This document shows positions 28,392 to 37,185 of a stretch of DNA of 64,000 nucleotides, in pieces. This DNA comes from Staphylococcus piscifermentans (GTDB lineage Bacteria; Bacillota; Bacilli; Staphylococcales; Staphylococcaceae): the NCBI RefSeq assembly GCF_900186985.1, contig NZ_LT906447.1:806001-870000 (forward strand), given 5' to 3'. The translations under genes were made by a program, and so were the position numbers. Under the pieces are notes generated by a model that saw only the letters and a program-made list of their open reading frames with translations, ran no database searches and was not told the DNA's origin. How positions within the stretch are numbered: the stretch's first letter is position 1; every line of letters begins with the position of its first letter.

Positions 28392-28706
28392 TTACGAAAT
28401 CAGTTTGAGACCGACTGCTGAAACAACTATGAGGCCAATGCAGATAATGCGCCAAATGTTTTTAGATTCATTATAAAAAATCATACTGATTAAAGTGCCG
28501 CCGCCAGTACCAATACCTGTCCAAATAGCATACGCAGTCCCCATGGGTATATCTTTCATCGCCAAGGAAAGAATACTGAAACTGAAAATAAAAGCGATAC
28601 CTAAGTATAAGATAAAGATTTTTCTGCCAGTACGGTTGAGCTCGTTCAACAATATGACGCCAATAATCTCGAAGCAACCGGCAATTAATAAATATATCCA
28701 AGCCAT
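28392..28706 (-). CDS. SMR-family small multidrug/guanidinium exporter, second subunit
   Basis: A 104-residue protein with four membrane helices. The conserved glutamate sits in CFEIIGVILL (residue 13), and GTAYAIWTGIG is the loop motif of the family. Its ATG shares one base with the stop of the preceding SMR gene, so the two make a heteromeric pair of the YkkCD/EbrAB type. Quaternary ammonium compounds or guanidinium are the usual substrates. Confidence 0.88.
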   Translation of the reverse strand: MAWIYLLIAGCFEIIGVILLNELNRTGRKIFILYLGIAFIFSFSILSLAMKDIPMGTAYAIWTGIGTGGGTLISMIFYNESKNIWRIICIGLIVVSAVGLKLIS

Positions 28707-29038
28707 CAGGAAGTCCCCTCACTTTCTTCATTATCTGTTGAAAGTTTCAATCCTAAAATGCCGATTAGCAATAAGATGAGCAGAAAGAGTTTTGTAAAGC
28801 TGAATGGATCTCCATAAACGGCCATATCTAAAATTACTGTTCCAACCGTTCCGATGCCCACAAAGATGGCATAAGCGGTTCCGACCGGTAAAGTTTTGCA
28901 TGCTGAAATTACCAGTGCAAAGCTTAAAGCAATCATTATTAATGTGACACCCCAACTGAGAATGGAGTCGGCATTTTTTATACAATTGACCCAGATAATT
29001 TCGACGATGCCAGCTAAAATAACTTTTACCCAGCGCAC
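28706..29038 (-). CDS. SMR-family small multidrug/guanidinium exporter, first subunit
   Basis: A 110-residue, four-helix SMR protein with the conserved Glu in GIVEIIWVNCIKNA (residue 13) and GTAYAIFVGIGTVG. The charged C-terminal tail (STDNEESEGTS) is absent in its partner, which supports opposite roles in a heterodimer. GAGGAGGGAG lies before the ATG. Only about 80 bases lie upstream before the next sequence element, and no guanidine riboswitch is seen. Confidence 0.88.
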   Translation of the reverse strand: MRWVKVILAGIVEIIWVNCIKNADSILSWGVTLIMIALSFALVISACKTLPVGTAYAIFVGIGTVGTVILDMAVYGDPFSFTKLFLLILLLIGILGLKLSTDNEESEGTS

Positions 29039-29119
29039 ATTTCTCCCTCCTCAATTTAAAATTTACAAGCACTTTATATTCTCTCAAATTTATATGCAAC
29101 TTACAATATTTGAGTTTCT

Positions 29120-29180
29120 ATTCAGATAGCGACTGCCAATTTAAAAAGATAAGCCGGGACATCATTATGTCCCGGCCTCT
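29120..29180 (-). repeat. Dispersed intergenic element with terminator hairpin, copy 1
   Basis: The leader ATTCAGATAGCGACTGCCA is followed by the perfect 10-bp stem GCCGGGACAT / ATGTCCCGGC (29153-29176). On the minus strand TTATCTTTTT follows, so it can end the DUF4870 gene. A closely similar block (ATTCAGATAGCTACTGCCA plus a GAGACAT hairpin) occurs at 54267-54330. Confidence 0.7.
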
Positions 29181-29191
29181 TAGCTCAATTA

Positions 29192-29572
29192 TTATTTGAA
29201 AAACGGAATAGATAGCGGAATTAAATAGTCTTCGCCATTGTATGCTTTGACTGCTGCAATAATAGTAAAAATAAAAGATAGAATAGCTATAATAACCATT
29301 GTAATAAATCCAACTAGTACAATCATCAGAACTAAAGAAATGACAGTCCAAATAGCATAAGAAATCGCTGAATTGAAATAATTTTTACCTGCTCTGTTTA
29401 CAAACTCAGATTCAGAACCCTTAAGCAACCAAATGATTAAAGGACCGATAATGGAAGTAAAGAAACTTAAGATATAAATCATACTGGCAAAGAGACGTTC
29501 ATCTTGTGTAGGAAACTGTTCATATTTTTCAACTTCATCATAAACAGGTTTAAATTCTGGATTAGTGGTCAT
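29192..29572 (-). CDS. DUF4870 membrane protein
   Basis: A 126-residue protein with a soluble N-terminal 25 residues and three to four membrane helices. The TQDERLFASMIYILSFF start and SEFVNRAGKNYFNSAISYAIW segment are typical of DUF4870. AGGAGGTTCATTG precedes the ATG. Function unknown; it stands alone. Confidence 0.8.
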   Translation of the reverse strand: MTTNPEFKPVYDEVEKYEQFPTQDERLFASMIYILSFFTSIIGPLIIWLLKGSESEFVNRAGKNYFNSAISYAIWTVISLVLMIVLVGFITMVIIAILSFIFTIIAAVKAYNGEDYLIPLSIPFFK

Positions 29573-29766
29573 AGCAATGAACCTCCTATATCAACTTGTT
29601 ATATTAAATATATCAATAATGATACGGGAAAGAAATCTAATTTCAATACTTTTGATAAATATGTGAGTTAAAAATACAGAGTCAAGAGGATTGTTGAAGT
29701 TAAATGAAAGGACAATTTATTAGTTTTCAAAAAGACCTTCTAGACAACAAAATTATATTTTATTAT

Positions 29767-29795
29767 TTGCTTAGTCATGTTACGATACCTATAAC
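29767..29795 (+). promoter_or_regulatory. Promoter of the opine dehydrogenase-NhaC operon
   Basis: TTGCTT (29767-29772), a 17-base spacer, TATAAC (29790-29795). The predicted start near 29802 gives a leader of about 215 bases. Confidence 0.55.
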
Positions 29796-29817
29796 ATATT
29801 ATTTATACAGCGACAGA

Positions 29818-29877
29818 AAACTGTTGTGGCAATGAGGTAAACGCTTACAAAGAATTTCATTTCGGAAACAACAGTTT
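29818..29877 (+). promoter_or_regulatory. Leader stem-loop 1 enclosing a cre site
   Basis: AAACTGTTGT (29818-29827) and ACAACAGTTT (29868-29877) form a perfect 10-bp stem around 40 bases that contain the cre (29836-29851). It lies in the transcribed leader if the promoter at 29767 is used. Confidence 0.5.
29836..29851 (+). promoter_or_regulatory. cre site in the opine dehydrogenase leader
   Basis: GGTAAACGCTTACAAA contains the same GTAAACGCTTAC core as the RsaI cre. Located downstream of the predicted promoter, it would act as a CcpA roadblock. Confidence 0.75.
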
Positions 29878-29930
29878 CTAAATTTTAAGTATAGGCTATA
29901 TAAATATGTACATATGTTTCACTTCTATTT

Positions 29931-29983
29931 GAGGGACCGTTTATATCTTTATCTTCGGTAATAAAGCATATAACGGTCTCTTC
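29931..29983 (+). promoter_or_regulatory. Leader stem-loop 2, long imperfect hairpin
   Basis: GACCGTT-ATAT pairs with ATAT-AACGGTC, and inside it CTTTAT pairs with ATAAAG around a CTTCGG-type loop. There is no T run after it, so it is not a simple terminator. It ends 35 bases before the ATG of the downstream gene. Confidence 0.55.
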
Positions 29984-30017
29984 TACTCATAATAATTTAT
30001 AGGAAGAAGGTTGAGTT

Positions 30018-31088
30018 ATGAAAATTGCAATTGTAGGTTCAGGGAATGGGGCAGTAACAGCAGCTGTAGATATGACCCACCAAGGTAATGAGGTTAAACT
30101 CTATTGTCGTAATGCCTCAATCGAAAAATTCGATAAAGCAATCGAACAAGGTGGCTTTCACTTTCATAATGAAGGCGAAGAAAGCTTTGTCAACTTTACA
30201 CAAGTCAGTGATGATATCGAGGAAGTAATTTCTGATGCTGAAATTATTCAAGTCATCATCCCATCTACATTCATTGAATATTATGCACGCATTATGGCGC
30301 CTTTCATTAATGAAAATCAGATTATTTTCTTTAACATGGCCGCTGCTATGGGCTCTGCTCGTTTTATCAATGTATTAGAAGATGAACACCTGGAAGTACG
30401 TCCTCATTTTGCTGAAGTGAACTCTTTAACATATGGGACACGCGTAGATTTCGACAACGCAGTCGTAGATTTATCTTTGAATGTTAGAAAACTATACTTT
30501 AGTTCATTTTACCAAGATCAATTAAGTGACGACTTCGAAAAGGTTGAAACAATTTATCCATGTATCGTCAAAGAAGAAAATTTATGGAAAACTAATCTTG
30601 AAAATGGAAACCCTGAAGTACATCCTGGACCGACTTTATTAAATGTTGGACGTATTGATTATTCAGGTGATTTCTCATTGTATAAAGAAGGAATTACTAA
30701 ACATACTGTACGTCTATTGCACGCAGTTGAATTAGAAAGATTGTCTTTAGGACGTCGTTTAGGCTTCGAATTACAAACTGCTAAGGAAGCACGTATTCAA
30801 CGCGGATACTTAGAACGTAATGATGAAGATGAACCTTTAAATCGATTATTTAATGAAAGTCCAGTCTTCTCGCAAATTCCAGGTCCTAATAAAGTTAAGA
30901 ACCGTTATTTGACAGAAGATATTGCGTATGGATTAGTACTTTGGTCAAGTTTAGGGCGTGAAATAGGGGTCGAAACGCCTAATATTGATGCAATTATCGT
31001 CATTGCTTCAACTATCTTAGAACGTGATTTCTTTGAAGAAGGTTTGACAATTGATGAATTAGGACGTGAAAAAATCGGATTAGATTAA
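30018..31088 (+). CDS. NAD/NADP octopine/nopaline dehydrogenase-family protein
   Basis: A 356-residue enzyme with an N-terminal Rossmann domain (IAIVGSGNGAVTAAVDM at residues 3-19) and a C-terminal octopine dehydrogenase-type helical domain (NVGRIDYSGDFSLYKEGIT near residue 212, ELERLSLGRRLGFEL near residue 242). Such enzymes couple an amino acid to a keto acid reductively. It is unlike the staphylopine synthase locus because no cnt genes are nearby. GGAAGAAGG lies 8 bases before the ATG. It is followed after 22 bases by an NhaC-type transporter gene. The substrate is unknown. Confidence 0.85.
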   Translation: MKIAIVGSGNGAVTAAVDMTHQGNEVKLYCRNASIEKFDKAIEQGGFHFHNEGEESFVNFTQVSDDIEEVISDAEIIQVIIPSTFIEYYARIMAPFINENQIIFFNMAAAMGSARFINVLEDEHLEVRPHFAEVNSLTYGTRVDFDNAVVDLSLNVRKLYFSSFYQDQLSDDFEKVETIYPCIVKEENLWKTNLENGNPEVHPGPTLLNVGRIDYSGDFSLYKEGITKHTVRLLHAVELERLSLGRRLGFELQTAKEARIQRGYLERNDEDEPLNRLFNESPVFSQIPGPNKVKNRYLTEDIAYGLVLWSSLGREIGVETPNIDAIIVIASTILERDFFEEGLTIDELGREKIGLD

Positions 31089-31110
31089 AAATAAACAGGG
31101 GGGAATGGAT

Positions 31111-32529
31111 ATGAAGCGAAAACCAACTTTATTAGAAGCGGCTTCTACTATCATTGTAATGATGATTCTGGTAATTGTAGGATTTGTAGTCTTTGGTATT
31201 CCAGTACAACCGCTTCTCATCTTATCAGCTGCCTATGCAGCCGTCATCGCATGGCGAGTAGGCTTGCGTTGGAAAGACTTAGAAGAAGGCATTACTGAAA
31301 GATTAGGGACAGCTATGCCTACCATTTATATTATTTTATGTGTAGGGATTATCGTAGGAACATGGATGTATTCCGGTACTGTACCGGCTTTAATCTATTA
31401 TGGATTAAAATTATTGAATCCGAATTACTTCTTAGTTTCAGCATTTATTATTTCCGCTATTACATCAATGGCAACAGGGACAGCATGGGGATCTGCTTCT
31501 ACAGCAGGGATTGCATTAATTGCGATTGCCCATCAATTAAATATTGATGCAGGGATGGCAGCTGGTGCAATCATTGCTGGGGCAGTATTCGGAGACAAAT
31601 TATCACCGTTATCAGATACAACAAACTTAGCGGCTATGGTAACTAACGTCAATATTTTCTCGCATATCAAAGCGATGCTCTGGACCACGATACCTGCTTC
31701 ATTAGTAGGGATTGTAGTGTGGTTCTTTGCAGGAATGAGTCATAAATCAGGTGCAGATAAAAGTCAAATCAATGCTTTGTTACATCAAATTGAAGGCGTT
31801 TATCACTTGAATTTGAGTGTTTGGATTCCAGCTATCGTGATTATCACTTGTCTATTGTTCCGCTTCTCTACTGTGCCGGCGATGTTAGTATCAAGCGTTG
31901 CAGCGATACTTGTGGGCGCATTTAACCATCATTTCAAACTTGCTGACGGCTTTAAAGCAGCATTTGATGGGTTTAAACCAGATATGATTACCCATAATAT
32001 TCATCTAAATGAAAAAGCATCTACATTACTCGCACAAGGCGGTATGATGAGCATGACACAAGTTATTGTGACGATTTTCTGTGGTTATGCTTTTGCTGGT
32101 ATAGTTGAAAAGTCAGGTTGTTTAACTGTTATGTTAGATACCATCAAAGATAAAGTGAGATCACCAGGTACTTTAATCTTAGTTACAATTGTTTCTGGTT
32201 TAATTATGGTATTGGCTGCTGGCGTTGCTTCCGTAGTAATTATCGTAGTAGGGATGCTGCTTTATGATATGTATGATGAAATGCACTTATCAAGAACTAA
32301 TCTTTCACGAACACTTGAAGATTCAGGTACAATGATTATTCCATTAATTCCGTGGGGAACTTCCGGCATTTATTATACGCAACAATTAGGAGTAGATGTT
32401 TATTCTTACTTCATTTGGACAGTACCATGTTACTTATGTATCGTATTTGCTTTATTCTATGCCTTTACGGGCTGGACAATCAAAAAAGTGAAATCTCCAG
32501 AAGAAACACATTATACGCAGCATGGCTAA
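31111..32529 (+). CDS. NhaC-family antiporter, partner of the opine dehydrogenase
   Basis: A 472-residue polytopic membrane protein of the NhaC family. Typical segments are TSMATGTAWGSASTAGIALIAIA near residue 125 and GAVFGDKLSPLSDTTNLAA near residue 158. ATG 31111 lies 7 bases after AGGGGGG; ATG 31105 is too close. In NhaC proteins the couple can be Na+/H+ or a metabolite pair such as malate/lactate, so with the adjacent dehydrogenase it may move an opine-like product or its precursor. That is inference. A terminator follows. Confidence 0.82.
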   Translation: MKRKPTLLEAASTIIVMMILVIVGFVVFGIPVQPLLILSAAYAAVIAWRVGLRWKDLEEGITERLGTAMPTIYIILCVGIIVGTWMYSGTVPALIYYGLKLLNPNYFLVSAFIISAITSMATGTAWGSASTAGIALIAIAHQLNIDAGMAAGAIIAGAVFGDKLSPLSDTTNLAAMVTNVNIFSHIKAMLWTTIPASLVGIVVWFFAGMSHKSGADKSQINALLHQIEGVYHLNLSVWIPAIVIITCLLFRFSTVPAMLVSSVAAILVGAFNHHFKLADGFKAAFDGFKPDMITHNIHLNEKASTLLAQGGMMSMTQVIVTIFCGYAFAGIVEKSGCLTVMLDTIKDKVRSPGTLILVTIVSGLIMVLAAGVASVVIIVVGMLLYDMYDEMHLSRTNLSRTLEDSGTMIIPLIPWGTSGIYYTQQLGVDVYSYFIWTVPCYLCIVFALFYAFTGWTIKKVKSPEETHYTQHG

Positions 32530-32553
32530 GATAATTTAATATCTTCCAATATC

Positions 32554-32597
32554 AACACTTACATGATCAAGAAATTTGATGGTGTAAGTGTTTTTTA
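32554..32597 (+). terminator. Terminator after the opine dehydrogenase operon
   Basis: ACACTTACATGATCAA pairs with TTTGATGGTGTAAGTGT, followed by TTTTTT. Confidence 0.85.
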
Positions 32598-32808
32598 TTT
32601 TAAAAGAAATTCAGGAAATAGAGTTAAATGGGTGTGTACAAATAAAATTTTAGGAAGCGGGTATAACTTAATAATGGTGGTAATACAATTGGAGTTATCA
32701 AAGAAGGATTAATTGCATTTACAAATCATTATTTTTTAAATAAAATTACTGATTATGTTTAGTCGTCAGTTGACACGGATATAATTATAGTATGAATGAG
32801 GTGATTCC

Positions 32809-33312
32809 ATGTTATATGTAGTAATACTTGTAGCGATATTACTATTGTGTCTAGGAATTCATCGATACTTCAATTTAGATAATTTAACTTTAAAATATCC
32901 TTCTATTATCTATTTAGTTATCAGCTTTATATTGTACTTTGTAGCGATTTTGCAATATAGAGTTGATTCTAATATGTCGGAATTTTTAGCACACGAAACA
33001 CTTGTGACAACGATATTTGGATTATTGATATTTTGGACTTTATCTCAAATGAATAAAACAAAAGATACTGTCGTTTATACTATCATAATCGTTCTTGCTT
33101 CAATTGGAGCAGTACTGACTAATAGCCCGCAATTCGGCTTAAATGCTACTATGGAAATGCTAATCGTACGTTTAGTACTGACAACAGCATTGGCTATAGG
33201 ACTAGGTGGATATGTATTATACAGACAGTTGAAGAAACCTGTTTCTGAAAGCTTTCCATTACTCTATATCCTAGCATTTGCTTATTGGATAATGGTAGCC
33301 TTTTGGATGTAA
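32809..33312 (+). CDS. Hypothetical membrane protein, 167 residues
   Basis: Five to six hydrophobic helices fill the protein, with only short charged loops. ATGAGGTGATTCC precedes the ATG, and a TTGACA box is present at 32770-32775. No family is recognised. It is followed by a terminator and by the convergent ssaA gene. Confidence 0.7.
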   Translation: MLYVVILVAILLLCLGIHRYFNLDNLTLKYPSIIYLVISFILYFVAILQYRVDSNMSEFLAHETLVTTIFGLLIFWTLSQMNKTKDTVVYTIIIVLASIGAVLTNSPQFGLNATMEMLIVRLVLTTALAIGLGGYVLYRQLKKPVSESFPLLYILAFAYWIMVAFWM

Positions 33313-33350
33313 AACAACTTATCAGACAAGTATATGAATGAAATAAATAA

Positions 33351-33394
33351 AGCCGACAGCTTAGTATCTTGAACTAAACTGCCGGCTATTATTG
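33351..33394 (+). terminator. Terminator after the 167-residue membrane protein gene
   Basis: AGCCGACAGCTTAG pairs with CTAAACTGCCGGCT (one mismatch), with a modest T-rich tail. Confidence 0.7.
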
Positions 33395-33401
33395 TGTCTA
33401 T

Positions 33402-33436
33402 AAAAAAACCGGCTGACACATCAATTATCAACCGGT
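33402..33436 (-). terminator. Terminator of ssaA
   Basis: On the minus strand ACCGGTTGA / TCAGCCGGT with a short loop is followed by TTTTTTT. Confidence 0.8.
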
Positions 33437-33455
33437 AAAATATTAATATTTGAAA

Positions 33456-34268
33456 TTAGTGAATGTAGTTGTAACCAGCTGCTTGGCTAGCTGAGATAGT
33501 ACGTGAAGTTACAACACCAGGACCATAACCGTAGTTCATTTCAGAAACGCGGATTGAACCATTGCTGTTTACACCTTCAACGTAAGCTACGTGGCCATAA
33601 GCACCTTGGCTAGTTTGCATGATAGCTCCTGCTGCAGGACTGTTGTTTACTGTGTAACCAGCTGCTGCTGCTGCGTTAGCCCAGTTATTAGCGTTGCCCC
33701 AAGTTGAACCTACTTTACCGCCTGAACGATCAAATGCGTAGTAAGTACATTGACCAGAAGTATAGTAGTTAGCACCACTTGAAGCACGGTTAGCCATTGT
33801 GCTGTAGTTTGAAGATTGTTTAGGTGCTGAAGTTGTAGTTACATGAACATTGTTATCTGATGTTGAGTAAGTAGCACCCATTCCGCCAGTACGTGGTGTA
33901 GAACCTGCATTATTATTATTATAGCTAGTGTAATTGCTGTAATTGTTGTTAGCTGTGTTGTAGTTGCTGTAATTGTTGTAGTTATTGTTGCTAGTGTAGC
34001 TGCTAGCATTGTTATTGCTGTAACCATTGTTGTATTTAGCATAAGTTGAGTAGTTATTGTTGTAACGGTTGTCTTGGTTCCAGTTACCTTTCCAAGTGTA
34101 GTGGTAGTTACCTTGTTGGTCGATTGTATATGAGTAGCTGTATGAGTAAGGATCGTTAGGGTTGTATCCATTATTATTTTCAGCTGCATCTGCATCGTGA
34201 TGAGATAAAGTTAAAGCTGCGATTCCAGTTCCTAAAGTAGCGATTGTAGTTGTAGCGATTTTATTCAT
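33456..34268 (-). CDS. ssaA: CHAP-domain cell wall hydrolase SsaA
   Basis: A 270-residue secreted protein. The signal peptide covers residues 1 to about 28 ([12 protein letters not shown] end). Then comes a long low-complexity linker dominated by Asn, Tyr, Ser and Thr (about residues 30-140), and the C-terminal CHAP amidase/peptidase domain (about 150-270) with the catalytic Cys in [14 protein letters not shown] and the His in [12 protein letters not shown]. It trims peptidoglycan cross-links or stems. In S. aureus it belongs to the WalKR regulon, and a WalR box is present upstream here. AGGAGGATAT precedes the ATG. Confidence 0.93.
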   Translation of the reverse strand: MNKIATTTIATLGTGIAALTLSHHDADAAENNNGYNPNDPYSYSYSYTIDQQGNYHYTWKGNWNQDNRYNNNYSTYAKYNNGYSNNNASSYTSNNNYNNYSNYNTANNNYSNYTSYNNNNAGSTPRTGGMGATYSTSDNNVHVTTTSAPKQSSNYSTMANRASSGANYYTSGQCTYYAFDRSGGKVGSTWGNANNWANAAAAAGYTVNNSPAAGAIMQTSQGAYGHVAYVEGVNSNGSIRVSEMNYGYGPGVVTSRTISASQAAGYNYIH

Positions 34269-34885
34269 AATTAAATATCCTCCTAAAGATAAATAAGCTA
34301 ATTGTTTTAATTTTAGTATTAAATCTCGTGTCTATATTTACATTACTTTAAATTACTTAATTGCGTTTTTTTTACTTCTCTTAACGACAAGACTTACTTT
34401 ACCAAAAAATTTTGGGTTTGTGTGCGTTGTTATCATTTTGTAATTTAGTTCTAATAATTAAATACTTGCATGTAATAACCATCTATTTCGTGGTTGTTGG
34501 CTTAAATACTGATGTTATAGCGTTTTTGACAATATTAATCGTATGTAAATATCGATTATGTTACAACGTTGTAATTTAACAGAAAAATTAAAAATATTGA
34601 TTTTGCCTTTTTTAATAGTGGTTAATCTAATTTTTAGCTTGTTTATATATATATAAAATCGAAATTTTAGATGTCTGAATGTTATAAAATACTATCAATT
34701 TTGTTATGTAGATCTGTAATAAGGTCTCTTTTTTTATGTTTAGAAATAAAACCGACTTTGAATCGATTTTTACCTTTATATGGAAGAAACACGTCAAAAT
34801 AGTTGAGAAGTCTTAAAATATTGACTTAATTATACGAAAAGGGTATGATACAGGTATAAAAAATATACCTAGTGAGGTGAAATGT
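34269..34885. other. Long intergenic region between ssaA and the LLM oxidoreductase gene
   Basis: About 615 AT-rich bases. The WalR box at 34559-34575 implies an ssaA transcript with a 5' leader of over 200 bases. Nothing else gene-like is visible. Confidence 0.55.
34559..34575. promoter_or_regulatory. WalR (YycF) binding box upstream of ssaA
   Basis: TGTTACAACGTTGTAAT matches the WalR consensus TGTWAH-N5-TGTWAH at every defined position and is almost palindromic. It is about 290 bases upstream of the ssaA start. Confidence 0.75.
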
Positions 34886-35935
34886 ATGAAACTCGAAATT
34901 GGAATGACTTCTTTTGCAGATACCAATGAAATTCACACTGAAAATGGGGCGCAAGAAAAGTTATCAGCTGATCAGAGAATTCGTAACATAGTAGAAGAAA
35001 TACAACTTGCAGATGAGGTGGGCCTTGATATTTATGGTTTAGGTGAACATCATCGTTCTGATTATGCGGTTTCTGATCCAGTAACTGTCTTAGCTGCTGC
35101 AGCTTCTTTAACACAACGTATTCGTTTAAGTTCTGCTGTAACGGTATTGTCTTCTGATGATCCTGTACGTGTATACCAGCGTTTTGCAACTTTAGATGCA
35201 GTTTCTAACGGACGTGCTGAAATTATGGTAGGGCGCGGCTCTTTTATCGAGTCTTTTCCATTATTCGGTTACGATTTGGATGATTATGATAAACTTTTTG
35301 TGGAGAAATTAGAGTTGTTGAAACAAATCAATCAGCATGAAATTGTTTCTTGGCAAGGCAGCTTGCGACCTGCAATCGATGAACGTGGTGTATATCCACG
35401 CGCAGTACAAAAAGAAATACCGATTTGGTTAGCCACAGGCGGTACACCAGAATCTTCTATAAGAGCAGCTGAATTCGGTTTGCCGATTACTTATGCGATT
35501 ATAGGCGGCAATCCAAGACGCTTTAAACGAAATATTGCCATGTACAGAGCAGTAGCTGAATCAAGAGGATTTAATTTAACAGATATGCCTGTAGCGGTTC
35601 ATTCTTGGGGTTATATTGCAGACACAGATGAACAAGCGCAACAAGAATTTTATACACCGACGAAAATACACCATGAAATTATTGCAAAAGAACGCAACTG
35701 GCCTCCATATACTGAAGAACATTTTCAACGAGAAATCAGCGATCAAGGCGCAATGTTCGTCGGCAGTCCAGAAACGGTGGCGCGTAAAATGATTGATGTC
35801 ATAGAAACATTAGGAATTAATCGTTTTATGTTACACATTCCTGTCGGTTCCATGCCTCATGAACGTGTAATGAAAGCTATTAAACTTTATGGAAAAAGGG
35901 TAAAACCTATAGTAGAGGATTATTTCAATAATTAA
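34886..35935 (+). CDS. LLM-class flavin-dependent oxidoreductase (luciferase-like)
   Basis: A 349-residue TIM-barrel flavoprotein. GLGEHHRSDYAVSDPV near residue 50, LSSAVTVLSSDDPVRVYQ near residue 85 and the MVGRGSFIESFPLFG region are typical of the bacterial luciferase-like monooxygenases without light emission. ATG 34886, with GAGGTGA 7 bases upstream, is preferred over the in-frame GTG at 34877. A DoxX-like gene follows after 18 bases, so the two probably form an operon. Confidence 0.85.
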   Translation: MKLEIGMTSFADTNEIHTENGAQEKLSADQRIRNIVEEIQLADEVGLDIYGLGEHHRSDYAVSDPVTVLAAAASLTQRIRLSSAVTVLSSDDPVRVYQRFATLDAVSNGRAEIMVGRGSFIESFPLFGYDLDDYDKLFVEKLELLKQINQHEIVSWQGSLRPAIDERGVYPRAVQKEIPIWLATGGTPESSIRAAEFGLPITYAIIGGNPRRFKRNIAMYRAVAESRGFNLTDMPVAVHSWGYIADTDEQAQQEFYTPTKIHHEIIAKERNWPPYTEEHFQREISDQGAMFVGSPETVARKMIDVIETLGINRFMLHIPVGSMPHERVMKAIKLYGKRVKPIVEDYFNN

Positions 35936-35953
35936 TTAAAGGAGTATCACATT

Positions 35954-36319
35954 ATGTTATTACGTTATTTAAACAATATTAAAGTTGGTAAAGAATTATT
36001 ACAAGCATCAGAACCTAAATTAAAAGGTAACCCACAAATGAAAGAAACATTCGAAAATGTTTTTGGATTACCTGGTAATATGGTAACTGTAGCAGGTACA
36101 ATCGAAGCTACCAGCGGTCTTTTATTCTTACTAAGCTTTGGCAATAAAAAAATAACACGTATTGCAACAGTATTGACATTCGGAGTGTTAAGCGTTGCAG
36201 CATATAAACACTATGAAGCAGGACACGGTAAAGCAGGCGCACAACATGCATTAGATTTAATGAAACTTGCAGGTTTATCTACATTAGATACAATTTCATT
36301 ACCTAACTGCAAAAAATAA
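35954..36319 (+). CDS. DoxX-like small membrane protein
   Basis: A 121-residue protein with three to four hydrophobic segments after a roughly 40-residue amphipathic N terminus. The G-x-x-E-A/T pattern in MVTVAGTIEATSGLLFLL resembles DoxX/DUF417-type membrane proteins. AAAGGAGTATCAC precedes the ATG. It is co-transcribed with the LLM oxidoreductase and ends at a terminator. Function uncertain. Confidence 0.65.
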   Translation: MLLRYLNNIKVGKELLQASEPKLKGNPQMKETFENVFGLPGNMVTVAGTIEATSGLLFLLSFGNKKITRIATVLTFGVLSVAAYKHYEAGHGKAGAQHALDLMKLAGLSTLDTISLPNCKK

Positions 36320-36338
36320 TTGCTAAGTATAAAACTAA

Positions 36339-36376
36339 GAGGAACTGAGACATTGATTTGTCTTAGTTCCTTTTTT
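36339..36376 (+). terminator. Terminator after the LLM-DoxX operon
   Basis: AGGAACTGAGAC / GTCTTAGTTCC stem followed by TTTTTT. Confidence 0.85.
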
Positions 36377-36671
36377 CAATTAAGCAGAGGAAATAAAAGT
36401 TGAAATATTATTTTGCACCTATAGCTGTTTTGCATTATTTTTCTTTGAATATCTTGAAGCATTTAATTCGAGATAGTCAGAGGATTTCAAATTACAATAA
36501 TAACAACTGATGTAAGAGAGGGGATTTTGGAGCAACGGATTATTAAATTTCAAAAATAAATGGATTATTATAGAAAAATGTTATAGAATGATTCATATAG
36601 CTAGCACAACCAAAATTTATTTGTTAATTCACCTAACATCTTGAAACCACACCAAGAAGGAGTGAATTCCA
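36377..36671. other. Upstream region of sarR
   Basis: About 295 AT-rich bases with no gene and no clear palindrome. It presumably holds the sarR promoter. Confidence 0.4.
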
Positions 36672-37028
36672 ATGTCAGAAAAGATAATTATTAATGATCT
36701 TCCGAAATTTGTTAAAGTTGCTCAAAAGGTAAGGGAAATTAATGGACACATTAAAAGTGAACATCAAATTTCGTTTGAAGAGTTATTTATCTTAAACTAT
36801 ATCGAAAGCAGCGAAAAAAATCGTTCTGAATTTAACGTTAAGGAAATTATTCAATTATCGAATCTTAAACCATATTTTATTTCCAAAGCGATTCAAAAAT
36901 TGAAAGAACGTAATTTGCTAAGTAAAAAAAGAAACAAAAATGACGAAAGAACAGTCATTTTAGTTGTTGATGAAAATCAACGCAAAGAGATTGACGCGCT
37001 ATGTGCAGATATCGGTAAAATTTTTTAA
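36672..37028 (+). CDS. sarR: SarA-family regulator SarR
   Basis: A 118-residue winged-helix DNA-binding protein. The C-terminal part LKPYFISKAIQKLKERNLLSKKR followed by DERTV is the SarA-family recognition helix and wing signature; the arginine in DERTV is conserved throughout the family. Similarity is best to SarR, and the position beside the urease cluster matches S. aureus. SarR represses sarA transcription and affects agr in S. aureus. AAGGAG lies 9 bases before the ATG. Confidence 0.85.
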   Translation: MSEKIIINDLPKFVKVAQKVREINGHIKSEHQISFEELFILNYIESSEKNRSEFNVKEIIQLSNLKPYFISKAIQKLKERNLLSKKRNKNDERTVILVVDENQRKEIDALCADIGKIF

Positions 37029-37185
37029 ATTAAATAATAATTTTTGAAGAATTACAAAAACAAGTAGTTAGAGAATTAGGATAGAAAGAGAAAGTAAGTA
37101 AATTTTGTGTGAGTTAGAAACTTTCATTATAAGTGACGGGGGAACGGCCTTGCTGACGCACTTATTATCGAAAGGGTATATAAAT

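Noticed and set aside
29039..29120. Guanidine riboswitch before the SMR pair
   Set aside because: Only about 80 bases separate the first SMR gene from the next element, and the conserved ACGR-type motifs of guanidine riboswitches are absent.
30018..31088. Staphylopine (cnt) biosynthesis gene
   Set aside because: The protein is an opine dehydrogenase relative, but no cntK/cntL-like genes or metallophore transporter genes are adjacent, and its neighbour is an NhaC antiporter.
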